Positions 35,401-46,735 of a DNA stretch of 64,000 nt are shown here, one piece after another. The translations under genes were made by a program, and so were the position numbers. Positions within the stretch are counted from its first letter, which is position 1. Every line of letters starts with the position of its first letter. This DNA comes from Chelonoidis abingdonii (taxonomy: Eukaryota > Chordata > Testudines > Testudinidae). The notes under the pieces were generated by a model that worked only from the letters and a program-made list of their open reading frames with translations, was not told the DNA's origin and made no database searches. The DNA lies in assembly GCF_003597395.2 (NCBI RefSeq), contig NC_133777.1:6938042-7002041 (forward strand). Direction: 5' to 3'.

Positions 35401-35774
35401 CTGCTGGCTCTGGACACCAGCACAATGCCAGTAAGTAACCCACCGACCACAGACACAGAGATTCCCAGTACAACCCCAGAGGCGCTTGAACCAGAATCCC
35501 AAACTCAGTCTGGGAAGGACTGATCTCTCTACGGTGGTCATAACTGGAAACCAAAACTGAACTCTGGCACAGGGCCTTGCAAAATCTAGACACACAATTC
35601 AAATGTCACACTTGGTGCCTTGATCCATCAAGGGATGAGTCCAATACACGGGCAGGGAGGTAAATTAGAGATCCAAATATCATGATTCCCCCTCCTCCCC
35701 GACTGAATCTTTATCATGGGCCAAACCAGGACCCCACTTTGAAGTCGGACTTGAAATCCAGGTCTGAAATGTCC

Positions 35775-36070
35775 AGCTGTGGCTCCTATATTATAAAACC
35801 TTTGCACAGCACTGAATCACAGAAATTGAAGCTGAAACCTGTGAAATCACCTATCCCATCTAGAGAACAGCGCAGGCTTGTTCCCTACAGAATATTCTCT
35901 GGCTCAGTTTTAAATGACCCAAGTGTCCACGCATTCACCTCCTTCCTGGGAAGAGTGGCACACAGCTTAACCAGATTTCACCAAGACAATATTTCCTAAG
36001 ACTCACCCTGTACTTTTCTTTCCTAGTCCTTATTCCATTGCTGCTCGCCATGTCCCCTTGTACCAGTCTC
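35775..36070 (-). mobile_element. CR1 LINE fragment (antisense)
   Basis: 'gaaatcacctatcccatctagagaacagcg', 'gttccctacagaatattctc', 'agtgtccacgcattcacctccttcctgggaagagtggcacac', 'agacaatatttcctaagactcaccctgtacttttc', 'tccttattcc'. This parallels the antisense CR1/L3 3' layout ('...ctagtccaaccccctgctc...gaaaaagtttttcctaatatccaacc...'). Diverged and frame-broken. Confidence 0.5.
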
Positions 36071-36164
36071 TCCCTCCTTGGCATTTACATCCTCCAGCTC
36101 TAGACAGTTAATCGTATTTCCCTTAGTCATCTGGCCAAGCTATGCACATTGATAACAGCACTTT

Positions 36165-36475
36165 CCCTTCTCTAGCACCTCCTATCTCGGGATCTCCAAG
36201 CATTTTGCAAATGTTAACTGAATCAGTCTCGCAACCCCCTCGTGCAGTAGGTTAGTATTTCATCATCCCCATGTTACAGACAGGAGACGCTCAGGCATGG
36301 ACTGGTTAGAGGCCGGATCCTGCTAAGTTCTGGGTCACCTCAACTCCCACTGGACACAATGTGAACAGAGGGCACTTTGCATTTTATAGATCTGCTCTTA
36401 AGTGACCTGAGATCACACTGGGAGTGAGTGGCAGAGCCAGATCTGCACCTGAACCACAAGCCCATCTCACCTCCT
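36165..36475 (-). repeat. MIR/CORE-like SINE (antisense), interrupted
   Basis: 'atctcgggatctccaagcattttgcaaatgttaac', 'tagtatttcatcatccccatgttacagacaggagacgctcagg', and, after about 100 bases, 'tgagtggcagagccagatctgcacc'. This is the antisense MIR-like order, with an inserted or unrelated segment between the halves. Confidence 0.6.
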
Positions 36476-36479
36476 TAAG

Positions 36480-38475
36480 AACCTGACCAAAAGCCCACCA
36501 AAATCATTGGCAAGGCTCTCATTGACTCCAGTGGATCAGATCAGGCCCTGACTTGGGTTAATGCAGCTTTTTTGGCACTAATCCACCAGCAAGCTGGGCT
36601 TTTAACCAGCAGTGGGCTGGGAGAAGGACTGATGCTGAGGATGATCCTTGGTGAACCCAGCGTGGCATTGCTCCCCAATCCGTCCCCACCTGCCTTTTGT
36701 TATTGCAATTGGAAAATCACCCTCTCCGCCATTGTCTGGACCGAGGCTGTCTCGCATCTGAGCACTGCAGCACCCAGCCCGCTGTACTGCTGAGAACGGG
36801 ATAGGAGACGCTTCAGGTTTTACTGAAGGCAACTTCAATGGCACATGGAGGAAAAAGCCTTAAAAATCCACACCCCTCCTCTTCCTCCCGCCCCCCAAAA
36901 AGCAGAGACGGTCTTTGTTATTAAACCAATGCCTCCTTTTTATAGCTCTGCCTAAAGTGAGGAAATTTCTCGCCAGTAGCAGCCGTCCCAGGGCTGTGAC
37001 ATTGCTGTAATGCTTGGCGCTCATCTCTCTCTCTCTGGCAGCAGCAGTGTCTTTTTGTCATTATTGGCTGTGATTTCAGGGGGTGCAAGCCAGCTCTGCG
37101 AGCCAGCGCTGACACAAGAGCTGCCTCCTCCTCTCCCCCCCCCTCGAGGGCAGGTCGTCCAGGAGAGGAGGGGGCGAACGAGGGAGTCCGTCTGCCGCTA
37201 CCTCCCCTCTGTGAGCTCCACATGCCCAAGTCCACATGGATAGGTAGGAGTCCCAAAGGGGCAGCTGGGACGCTCATTAGGAAAGTAGTGACAGATGCAT
37301 TCACTATTATAAAGGGGGATGGGGGTAGCTATCAGAACTAAAAAAAAAAAAAAAAAGCCTCACTGTTTTAACACTGTCAGATCCTTTTTGAAAGGGTGTT
37401 GTAAAGCAAGAGGGGTTGGGGAAATCTCTCTTCTGCCCACACTTCCTCCGTCTAACGTAACTTGCAGTCCAGACCAGTATTTAGCATGTACCCACCATTG
37501 ACCATCCCACTGTGGAATACCACCAGCCCTTGCTGCTTGAGTTAGGATTTTTTAATGGGACTGTGTTAGGTCCCCCCCCCCCCGCATTGCCCCAGGTGCA
37601 TCCAAGCCTCTCCCAAGCAAGGTCACTGGCACCTTGCTGGGAGCCCAAAGACCAGCCATAAAACCAGAGATACTGAGGTGCAGCTCAGAGAGACGACAGG
37701 TCCCAGCATGAGACACACTTTCTGGATCTCAGCAGAGGCTGCTGGGATTGCACAGGAGCATCGCGTGCTGAGACCTGTCGGCTCTACAGGCTCCAGCAAT
37801 GTGTTATATAAGGGGATGGTCACAGGTCACATTGTATAACTTCAGAGTCTGTGCTTGGCCCGCCGCTGTGCTCTGGCCACCTTTGCATTGCCCAGAGCAC
37901 GACTGAGAGAAGAGCCAAATCAGACCCACCTAATGCTGTTAACAGAATAGCTCTAGTGATAACCAGAGAACAACAGATGCTGCACCTGCAAGACAACTCC
38001 AACACAACACAAGAGTCGGAATTCACATCGCAATCGCAACAGCAAAGACCCTTCCACAAACAGCAGAAAGAAGCTGGGATCAAAACGCTGCTTCCCAAAA
38101 CTCTCTCCCAGCACATCTATTGCCTTCACAGATTTTGTTTTTAATTATTATTATTCTACGACACAGAGTACTGCTAATACCTAATGCAAGAGGGGCTATT
38201 CACAGCTGCAATCATGTCTCCTGATCGTCTCTGCTCCTGCTTTTTAAAATAGGCTAAGATTTTCAAACCCAACTGTGGGGACTTTTCCCCTCCAACTCCC
38301 AACAGGAGCTGTGGGGTTAAATGCCCTAGTTGCCTTCAAATTGCAATCAGAGTCTATAAACCTAGGTATAAAAAGCAAAAATCTCCCCACTGGTGAAGTT
38401 CTAGCCGGCCCCCAGATGCCTTCCAACAACCCCAAATGAGCCAGGCCTATTGTGTGCATAAATCTCCACACAGGG
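36480..38475. other. Non-genic; poly-A and simple tracts
   Basis: No exon recognised. Short tracts are CT (37026-37037), A17 (about 37341-37357) and a C run (37573-37584). The block near 36940-37080 is repeat-free and could be conserved, but nothing is diagnostic. Confidence 0.4.
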
Positions 38476-38479
38476 CCCA

Positions 38480-38790
38480 CACGCCTCCGCGCTATTGATA
38501 AAGTGAAACGAGTCTTAAATATTTAATGAGCGAATAAACCTGTTAAGAGGATATGATTAACTGCATGCCACAGCTCTGCATTTAAGCTTTCCCCGCCGTA
38601 CCTTTACAGGGGTCTTATTTTTAAGGGAAATCATCAGCAGCAGCTGTTGGTAGCAAGAGGCCATGGAATGTGTGTGCTGTACCAACAAGAATGCTAACAC
38701 AATGCTCCACTTTGGAGGCACAAATATGCCATGCCAGTGTATGTTATTAAGCGGGGGGAAGGGTGGGGCCTTACTGACTCACATGATACC
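38480..38790. promoter_or_regulatory. Candidate conserved non-coding element
   Basis: Repeat-free, low-CpG block with 'cttaaatatttaatgagcgaataaacc', 'gatatgattaactgc', 'gcatttaagc', E-box-like 'cagcagctgttg' and 'gttattaagc'. The style is that of a vertebrate non-coding element. Inferred only. Confidence 0.3.
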
Positions 38791-39261
38791 AGAAGAGAAA
38801 AAAAATAAACCCTAGAACTGAAGAGATTCCACAAGAGGTGGCAGGAGCCAGCCTGCCGGTTAGAGAAAATGTCTGAACTCTGTGCACCATTTAGTTTTGA
38901 TCTCTAAATGGGAGAAAGGAGGCTCTTGTGGTCAAAGCACCAGAGCAAGAATCAAGAGACCTTAGTTCCATTTCCAACTGTATCACAGATCTTCTGCGTG
39001 ACCACAGGCCTGTCACTTGGGTCATAAACTGCCCTGACTCCAACTCTGAGAGACGGCTGGAGTCTTGTTTGCATAGGGTGTAAATCAGGGAAGTATTTGG
39101 TCTTTGATCTGGCTCTGCTTTACTTGCATCCTATTCTGCAATGAACGCCAAGGATCAGAATCTGCAGTATAAAATGGGATCACAACACGGACCAAACTCA
39201 CAGGGGGCTTTGGCTCAACTAAACGGTGTTTGTAAAGCACAATAAGATCATGAGATGGAAG

Positions 39262-39315
39262 GCTCCAAAACGTCTGTTAGTCTATAAGGTGCCACAGGAT
39301 TCTTTGCTGCTTTTA
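39262..39315 (-). repeat. Fragment of the 49712-49836 interspersed repeat
   Basis: 'ctccaaaacgtctgttag' followed by 'tctataaggtgccacagg' and 'attctttgctgctttta' is nearly identical, in reverse orientation, to the element at 49712-49836. Only the middle portion survives. Strand is given relative to that copy. Confidence 0.75.
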
Positions 39316-40501
39316 CTATCAATGTCTTTTTACAACATTATTTTTATGCATTAAGATTATTTTGATTATTATTACTGGAACTAGGGGAATTCTGCAAAAA
39401 AGTCTCCATAAACCTTCACTCGAATTTCTACATAAATGAAATTTGGTTGCACTTGTGCCACTTTTGTGTTTACATTCTCTGAATATTGATGCCAATATGT
39501 TTATCAGCAGGAATATTCGCCAAAACAGTTATTTTTTTGAACAGGGATTGCAGGATATTTGGAGAAAGTGGATTTAGAATTCTTATCTGCAAGTATTCGC
39601 ACTAGAAACCTGATTCTAAGAGTTACACTCATCCAATCAGGAAACAGAAACATAGCATGTGACCTAAGAAGCCAATTAAAACACCGCTAATTTCTGAAAT
39701 TGCATATTCACAATGAACGCCTCTCAAAAAAGCGAACATCAAGAATTATTTGCAGAAATTATCTGGAGAATAATTGTGAATAACAAATACAATTGGGAGA
39801 ACTCAGAAAGTCATTTTGAATAATGAATACAACTGGAGGAAAGCACAAATGACTTGTGAACAGAAAAGAAGTGAAATTCATTGAATAAATTGTTACAAAT
39901 TATTCACGCAGCATTAATTATCATGTGATACCAGTGCCCAGATGCTAAGATAGATAGATCTATCCCACAACATTCTTGGTACTGTACAAAACACAGAAGA
40001 ATACACACACTACAGCTTCAAGATGTATAGTATTTTTCATGCAAACTCTAATCCAAAACGCTTTCCAGAATTAACAGTAACAGCAAGATAAATTACGTAC
40101 TGCGGGCAAGGGGGAAATTATTTGCAAACCAAAGGCAAGTTAATGAAGCAACGAGATACAGGAAGGCTGCTCCAGGTGACAGATGCTCTTGCACCAAAAG
40201 CAGTTTGGTTGCATTTAGGGACCAAATGTAGAGAAGCAGAATGATGCTGAGGTCCCTGAGACAGGCTGGGCTGAGAGGGTTTAAAAACAAAGATGACATT
40301 TTGGGACTAGGTCTTGAAATGAACAGGGGAGCCAATGCTGGCGTTTGAGATTGGGGTGATCTGACAGAGTCCTGGTTTTGCTTGAGAGAGCGGGCTACGC
40401 TGTTCTGCATGTGCTGGAGGCTAGACAGTTGGAATTCAGGGCAGCCTCAGAATACAGAGTTGGATGAGTAAGTGGAGAGAAAGGTAAAAAGCGGAAGGCT
40501 G

Positions 40502-41755
40502 GTGTGACAGATTTAGCCATTTCCTGCAGTATCCCGGACAATCCTTATTGAATTAAGTTAAACCTTATCAAATTATGTTTAAGCATTTTAGGAGTGTACT
40601 GTATTGAAAATGAAAATATTTATATACGATTGTGGGATTATCTAGAACATCTCTAGGGGGGAGACATAACTAATGTAAACCCCAGGAAGTGTTCTGAGTC
40701 TTTTAACCAATGGTGCCAGACACGAACGAACCCTTTGCTGAGTGGGGTTCCTAGGAAATACATGGGAGGAGGGGAATACAAATGCTCACTTCCAGACCAG
40801 ACATCCCAAACCCATGGAAAAAAAGAGAGAAATTGGGCTTGGTTTTGGGTTAATTGGCTTGTGCGTTGCTTGTTCGTTAGTTTTTGGCTTGTGGCTTGTA
40901 ATTTGTTGGTTGCTGTAGCTTGTTGCGTCTTTTTTTGACTGGCTCCCGGCAAGCAGTGGCAAGAGGGGGAGAGAGCCAGGGGTGCACAGTGCGCCCACCA
41001 CAGTCCCAGACTGCATGCTGGGGGGGGGGGGGCGAACCTAGTCACAAATAGTGTTGGGGTTCTTAGGGACTGGCTTGTTTTGAACTGAGATTAGCTTGAT
41101 TTTTGGCTTACTGTGAAAGTCGGGGTGCGTATTTACTGTGTGAAAATTGGCAACTGTGCTCCAGACCCAACCTTTTGAAGCTATGTCCGGAGGAGTTAAC
41201 CCATCGTCTGTTCCCAGGGTCCCAAGATCAAAGGCCCAACATGTATAAAGCAGTGACTCTCAGATTCATGATGGGGGGGGGGGGTTGTTCTGAGCAAAAG
41301 GTGTTGTGAACTTGTAACCACAGAAAAACCTCTGGGTGGGGTTTGAAGCACTGATCACCTGCCAGAGACCACATCAGCGTTAGAATGATCTCTGGTAAAC
41401 TTATTACCATGCATGCAGGTTCCTGTATTGGTTTTAATATGTTTTCTCTGTAATGCTTTCACCTGAAGAATACACGTGCTTGCTTAGAGAGCACTGAGTG
41501 GTAACTGCTAACTGTGGGCAATTACGCTGCTTATAGTCTCTGGGGAGACAGCGAAGCAGGCCTGTGTTGGCTGTCCGGCTCGCTGGGGACCTCAGTGTCA
41601 GCAGGGAGCTGTGCAGTCTGGAAAAACCTGTCAGGAGGGAGAGAGACACAGGTCTCTACACAAGAGAGGTGACAGCTTAGGAGCCGGGAGCCTAAAGTGG
41701 GTGTCATTGCTGGACCATGGAGAGGGAGTACCTGTGTGACTGCCCTGACCTGTGA
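40502..41755. repeat. Unclassified long repeat, possibly LTR-like
   Basis: The stretch has the look of a mobile-element copy: low coding content, pyrimidine/purine blocks, G-runs (41021-41032, 41272-41284), 'gctgagtggggttcc', 'accacagtcccagactgcatgctgg' and 'ctctgtaatgctttcacctgaa'. TGTGACAGAT begins at 40502 and recurs at 41751-41760, giving TG at the left and CA at the right, as for a solo LTR. However, the ends are not inverted and no target duplication is visible. No gag, pol or env reading frame is present. The family is not identified with certainty. Confidence 0.3.
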
Positions 41756-42095
41756 CAGATGGCCAAGTGGGTAAGGCTTCAGCCTGGGACTTGGGAAACC
41801 TGGGTACAATTCCCTGCTCTGCTACAGACTCCCTATGTGACCTTGGGCAAGTCACTTAGGCCTAGAGCTTCAGAGGTATTTTGGCACCTAACTCCGATTG
41901 ATTTCAATAGGAGTAAGGCCCCTACATATCTCTGAGGAGCTGGGCCTTAGTCCTTCAGTTCTCCCATCTGCGTAAAGGGGATAATAGCACTGACCTACTT
42001 CACAGGGCATGTGAAGATATACACATTAAAGACTGCGAGGCACTCAGATACTTTGATGCTGAGGGGCATGGTAATCAGATGAGATTTTGTCAGAT
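41755..42095 (+). repeat. tRNA-derived SINE with A and B boxes
   Basis: The head reads TGGCCAAGTGG (41760-41770), a full match to the pol III A-box consensus TRGYNNARNNG. GGTACAATTCC (41803-41813) is one mismatch from the B box GGTTCRANNCC. Then come the MIR/CORE-type landmarks 'tgtgaccttgggcaagtcactta', 'cttcagttctcccatctgcgtaaaggggataatagcactgacctac', 'acattaaagactgcgaggcactcagatac'. A companion segment around 41865-41950 ('ttggcacctaactccgattg...') splits it, as in the 25025 copy. Confidence 0.75.
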
Positions 42096-43997
42096 CCCAG
42101 CACAGCTCTGTACTTCCCGCTGTACCAGGCTGAGTCAAATCCCCGGCCTCATCATATAAGTGGTTAGAGCAACCTTCCAACCTGTTTTAATGTGTCTGTA
42201 GTTGGGAAGGGCTGAGCAGCCAGAGGCAGGCAGCTTAGCCTGACCTGTCCTTTTCGCTAGGAGTCAAACACTAGGGGCTTAGTTTGATTTTATTATACAG
42301 TGGTTTTTGTACTGCCTTCACCCGGCTCGGCTGCTGAATCCCCAAGGGGGCTGGTCTTGTGCTGATGGGGAGGTAGGCCTGAAATAGGGAACAGAGTGGT
42401 AGAGGGGGCAGTGTAAAGGCAGATGGAACTGTGAGAAGGCAGGCATTTCATGGAGGCAGCTGAGGAAGGAAGGTGGGACTGGAGCCTGCCATTTGGGGAC
42501 CAGCTGAGAGGAGAGGCACAGGGCATGAAGGGGCCCTGAGCATGAGAATGAGCTGGGACGAGCTGTTAGGGTACACGGCTGCAGAGGACATGGTGTGAAT
42601 ACAGAACTGCTGCTAGGTCAGGGAAGGTTGAGGGTGTGTAGAGAAAAGGGGAAAAGGAGAAGAGGACATGTTGGGAGGAAGAGGGCTGCACTCAGGAGCT
42701 GGGGGCACTGTCACGACAGCCATGCCAAAGCTAGTCGGTTGGAACAGCTGACTGGCACCAGTGCATCGCTAGACTGATTTGAGAAACAACATCTGTCAGT
42801 CACCAGTCAAGTGGATCAGTTAATTTGCACTGCCGCCTCCCATCTCTCCTTCTCTCGGTTGCTTTCATTACTGCTAGAACCACTATAATGTGCCTTTCAT
42901 TCCTTTGTGTTTCCCTATCTTTTTCACCCCTTCTTCTGCGGTGCTCTGCTGGAAAAAATACCAATGAGGGGTCCCGGCTTTTGACCAAAGGGCTAGTACA
43001 TCCTCACTCAGAGCAGGGGATTGGAGAACAGTGGCCTAAGCTGACAGGGCTTGTCCATCCTGAAAAGGATTAAATGTCTTTTAAAGGTCTCCGTGGACCT
43101 CCCCAGCAGGTGGCAATGAACGCCACTGAGCCTCACAAAGGCTGACAGGTCCACGTGGCTTGGTTAACGCCATCGATAATAGCACTGGTGGCGTGTTTCC
43201 CTGGCAGGCAGAGTGAACCAAGAGCAGCTAAGATGGCAAGAAGTGACCAAAGCGTAGCCTGACAAGGCCCAGGCCTGTTCTTACATTTAACATGGAGGTC
43301 TGGCCCTTGCAGACTACATGACCCAGCATGGATCCAAGTGAAAGTCCCCTGGCTGAAGATGGAGCACTGAATGTTTGGAGCCCCATTCTCTGTGTAGGAA
43401 CCCCACTGCTGTGTCAAAGATGGGAATTCTGCTATTGGCGCCCTATTTTTGCAAAGCTCTTTGCTAGTGGTTCACTTTCCCTCTGCTGGGCAAAGCCTGT
43501 TGGTACAGGGCAGATCACGGGTAACACTATCTGAGGATACGGACTTCGACAGGTATTACTGCTGTAATCAAGTGTGAGAACATGGGAGTGCTGGGCTGAT
43601 AGGAGACTGGTTTTATTTCCAAGTGACATGAATGTCTTACCCCAGCCAACACAACAGGAGTTGACTACCACTGCACCTTCCCTTTCTTGTGAAAAATCAA
43701 GTGCAACAAATAAAGTCAACCAAAACCACCCACCACAAACCAACGCTGCCAGTTACCAAGGAACACAAATAGAGACGGCCAGGGTGGAGGCCATCAAGAA
43801 CTATTGCACCATCTCTGAATCTCAGGGGTTTTCTGATCACACAGACACTTCTTGACAGTCAAACAATTCCTTTGACTGTGATCTGGCTGGCTGCGGCGGC
43901 AGGTCTGCCACTTAGGGCCTACCTTCGCTGTTCTTGTCATTGTCGGTAAACTAGAGGGGCAAGTGTTACTTTGGTGAGTGCATGGCCACCTGCAACA
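42096..43997. other. Non-genic, nothing recognised
   Basis: No exon or clear repeat supported. Frames up to 103 codons (minus, 43432-43743) have no domain pattern. Confidence 0.4.
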
Positions 43998-44465
43998 CTA
44001 TTCTGAACATCCTAAAGAGAAAGCCCAGCTTTTTTTGGTTTGCTTCAACTGTCTCTTGTTCCTCCAGCAGCACTGAACCTCAGGGTGCGTTATCATGTAT
44101 GACACTAATGTGGACAGTACAGTCATTAGCTTGGCCGCTTGCCAGCCACTCTCTTCCACTTGCAAAAGGGGTTTCTCCTCCTCTAATTTCCTGGTGTATA
44201 GCTCTTTTGCAGCTACTTCAGGGTACACGCTTGTTGGTTCTAGAAGCTTGCTACAGCAGATGCAGGCATTATGGTGTTTGTCCTTCAACTCATAAGTCTC
44301 TGAACTGGTGATCCCAATAAAGCATTGCGAGATGTGCTTTCATTGGAACTGGTCCAAGTATCTTCTGTTTGTACCAACTTTTGATGAGTGTGCACAGAAA
44401 GGGTTCGGCATAATGTGCTTGGCCTGATGCGTCAAAAAGAACAGTTGAAATTCGCCATTCATGAA
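43998..44465 (-). pseudogene. Unrecognised 155-codon ORF-like segment with one stop
   Basis: On minus, the frame from 44465 to the TAG at 43998-44000 is open for 155 codons except for one TGA at 44340-44342. The text is protein-like rather than low complexity: FFLTHQAKHIMPNPFCAHSS, then RRYLDQFQ, the stop, KHISQCFIGITSSETYELKD, KHHNACICCSKLLEP, YPEVAAKELYTRKLEEEKPL and LMTVLSTLVSYMITHPE. A C-x2-C cluster (CICC with flanking His and Cys) could suggest a zinc-binding site. A helical Glu/Lys-rich region and a hydrophobic C-terminal stretch follow. The run 'caactgttctttttgacgcatcag' followed by gcc at about 44425 would make a reasonable splice acceptor. I do not recognise the family. It may be a dead retrocopy, an exon with a recent nonsense change, or an old transposon protein. 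No poly(A) tail is visible downstream. Confidence 0.4.
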
Positions 44466-45129
44466 TCAAGGGCCACGCATCTGGAACCCCATGGTGAGCA
44501 AACTACATTTTTATAATGTGGTGTGGCTTTGTTACTTGATGTGTAGTGCAACAGACCAAATTTTTAAAAAGTTGAGTAGCCCACTAATAAGAGGTAATCC
44601 TTCCTACTTAGTTCCCACTGACCCCAACCTTGGACTGAAGACAACTAGGAATCTCACTGTGGCTTCAATGGCTCTTTTTGCATGCTCTTTTCTGTGTTTA
44701 TTGCCATTTCATATTTGGACACATTATCTGGTCACAGTAGGTCATCTCAGACTCTGTTCTTACATTTCTCCATACCAAGTAGGCACTGGGGATGACTCTT
44801 AGTATTTTCAGATTCACTTTTCACCTCTTTCGGCAGAGCCAAAACCGTGTCCCCTGGAAAGTGACACTGCACCTGATCAAGGCTCACAGAAAATGCCACA
44901 TGGTGAAGGGGGAAAAAAAAAAAAATCAGCATCTTTTCCTTTTCTTTTCAAAGAATAAAATCAATGGAAAAGCTTCCAAAGATGGAAGATCATGCTGGGG
45001 AGACAGAGAGCATCCCAAACTCAATGGGCTCTCCTGATGTCTCCTGCAGTAGGAATGCCCAAATGGATTAACCTCAGCAACAGCTTGGTGGCTATGGTGT
45101 TTGCATAATAAAACAAACAATTTTATACT

Positions 45130-45335
45130 TCAATTAGTGCCTTTAATCCAAGGTGCTCAGAGCCTTACAGTGGTGGGTAGCTATCATCATCCTTGGTTTG
45201 CTGATGGGGAAGCTGAGGCCTGGCACTGTTAACTGAGTGGTCCCAAGTCACAGTGTGAGTCAGCAGGAAAACCAGGGAGCAGAACCCTGGCGTCCTGATG
45301 TTGTAACCATCAGACTAGGCTGCCCATGCTTTGAG
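45130..45335 (-). repeat. MIR/CORE-like SINE (antisense)
   Basis: 'ccaaggtgctcagagccttacag', 'tatcatcatccttggtttgctgatggggaagctgaggcc', 'tcccaagtcacagtgtgagtcagcagg', 'gagcagaaccctggcgtcctg', then 'aaccatcagactaggctgccc'. Complete antisense MIR-like layout including the tRNA-like head. Confidence 0.65.
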
Positions 45336-45579
45336 ATCTCAATAGATGATTGGCTGAATTTCCCCTCGCTTCCACTTTGGGAATCCAGCTCAGCTCCTCA
45401 CAAAGCCCCATCTTCGGTCGGTCTCTCTCTCTAGACTGAGTCCTTGCTTTGCTACCAGACGGGCCCGCTTACTCTGTGCCATTGCATAGTGCCCCTCTCC
45501 TGCCCCAGCGCTAGTCAGCTGGGGAGGGCAGATGGTCACCAGGACTGCCAGATTTCCCTCCGCATCCCACAGAACCCTT

Positions 45580-45910
45580 TTCCGTTGTGACACAAGCGGC
45601 TTGCGTCAGCTTCGCCATGGCTGGAAACAGCAGGGTTGACAATGACATTTGCTGCCGAGCGCCTGACATTGAACTCAGCCAGTTAGAACATCGGGTGTCT
45701 CGCTGGCAGGAGCAACCGCTCGGCTTCAACACCGCCAGCCAGCGTGGGGACAAGGGAGGGAGGGGAATGAAAAAGCAGAAGCGGCAGCCAGACAGCTGCC
45801 TCCTCCTCCTCCTTTTGTGCAGAAATGTGTTTTTGTTTGTCAGTCAAACAGATTGTTTCCCCCTTCTTCACAGGCCAATTGTTTCTGCTGCCACAAGATA
45901 AGGGATTGAA
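45580..45910. promoter_or_regulatory. Candidate conserved non-coding element
   Basis: Repeat-free block with 'tgacaatgacatttgctgcc', 'gcctgacattgaactcagcc' and 'gtcagtcaaacagattgtttccc' (TGACA/CTGTCA-like MEIS/TGIF-type cores) and 'caggccaattgtttctgc'. A plus frame through it (45587-45901) has no known domain. Inferred regulatory. Confidence 0.3.
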
Positions 45911-46599
45911 AAGGGCTATATTTTGATGGTTCTGAATCTGGGACCTCAGAATTGGAGGGTAGACATTGAGGGGGAGGAGATTCATGTTCAAATTGTCCCT
46001 TTTTTCCCTTTCTCCCTCCATCTCCTGCCTGGAAGCTGCTTCTGCCTCCCAGCTCTCCTGCTATTTAATCTCCGAGTCTCTGGTGCACTCAGGAGGTTTA
46101 TGCAATTTCGTCCTTTTTGCACCAGCTGCTGAGAAGAGTCCTTCTGTCACCCCGCTGGTCTCTCGCCATGGCTTCTCCCTCCATTCTCCCACTGAAAAAT
46201 ACCAGCAGAGCAGAGCTGGACCCACTGCAGACGTACATCAAAGGGCGAGGCCTTGGTGAGGTTTTCCCCCCATGGTGAAGATTCTGTGCAGGAAGCTCCT
46301 AGGAGGGTCAATGCCCTCAATGGGCTTGGACAGTAAATGGAGAAGTGGAAATAAACTAGTTGGTAGCAACAAGACTTCATCCCAAGAAGATCAGGACTAG
46401 CAAAAGGCCAGCCTAGGACAGGCCACCAAAACAGCGTTGACATCCAAGTTCAGCTGGAGGAAGCGTCTTCTGCTATAACCCATCTTGGCTGCTTCCCCAG
46501 AAAATTAATACTGGTGATATTTAGGCCGATTACACCAAGTTTCTGGGACTGTGGAGTGATGAGAGGCTAGGGCTGAGACCCCCCAAACTCTGTATTATT

Positions 46600-46735
46600 A
46601 GGATAAGTAAATTATTTATGTTCTGGGAGCACCCAAAAGACCCAATTGGGATCAGGGCTTGTGGTGCTGGACTCCGAACAGACACAGATAAAGAGAGTCC
46701 CTTCCCTAGAGGCCTTCCATCTAAGATATCGGGTC
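46600..46735 (-). repeat. Old LINE/SINE 3'-end repeat (antisense)
   Basis: 'aattatttatgttctgggagcacccaaaagacccaattgggatcagggcttgtggtgctgg', 'gaacagacacagataaagagagtcccttccctagaggccttccatctaag' in pieces. This is the antisense of the family whose sense tails are at 34890-35045 and 55560-55660. Confidence 0.55.
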
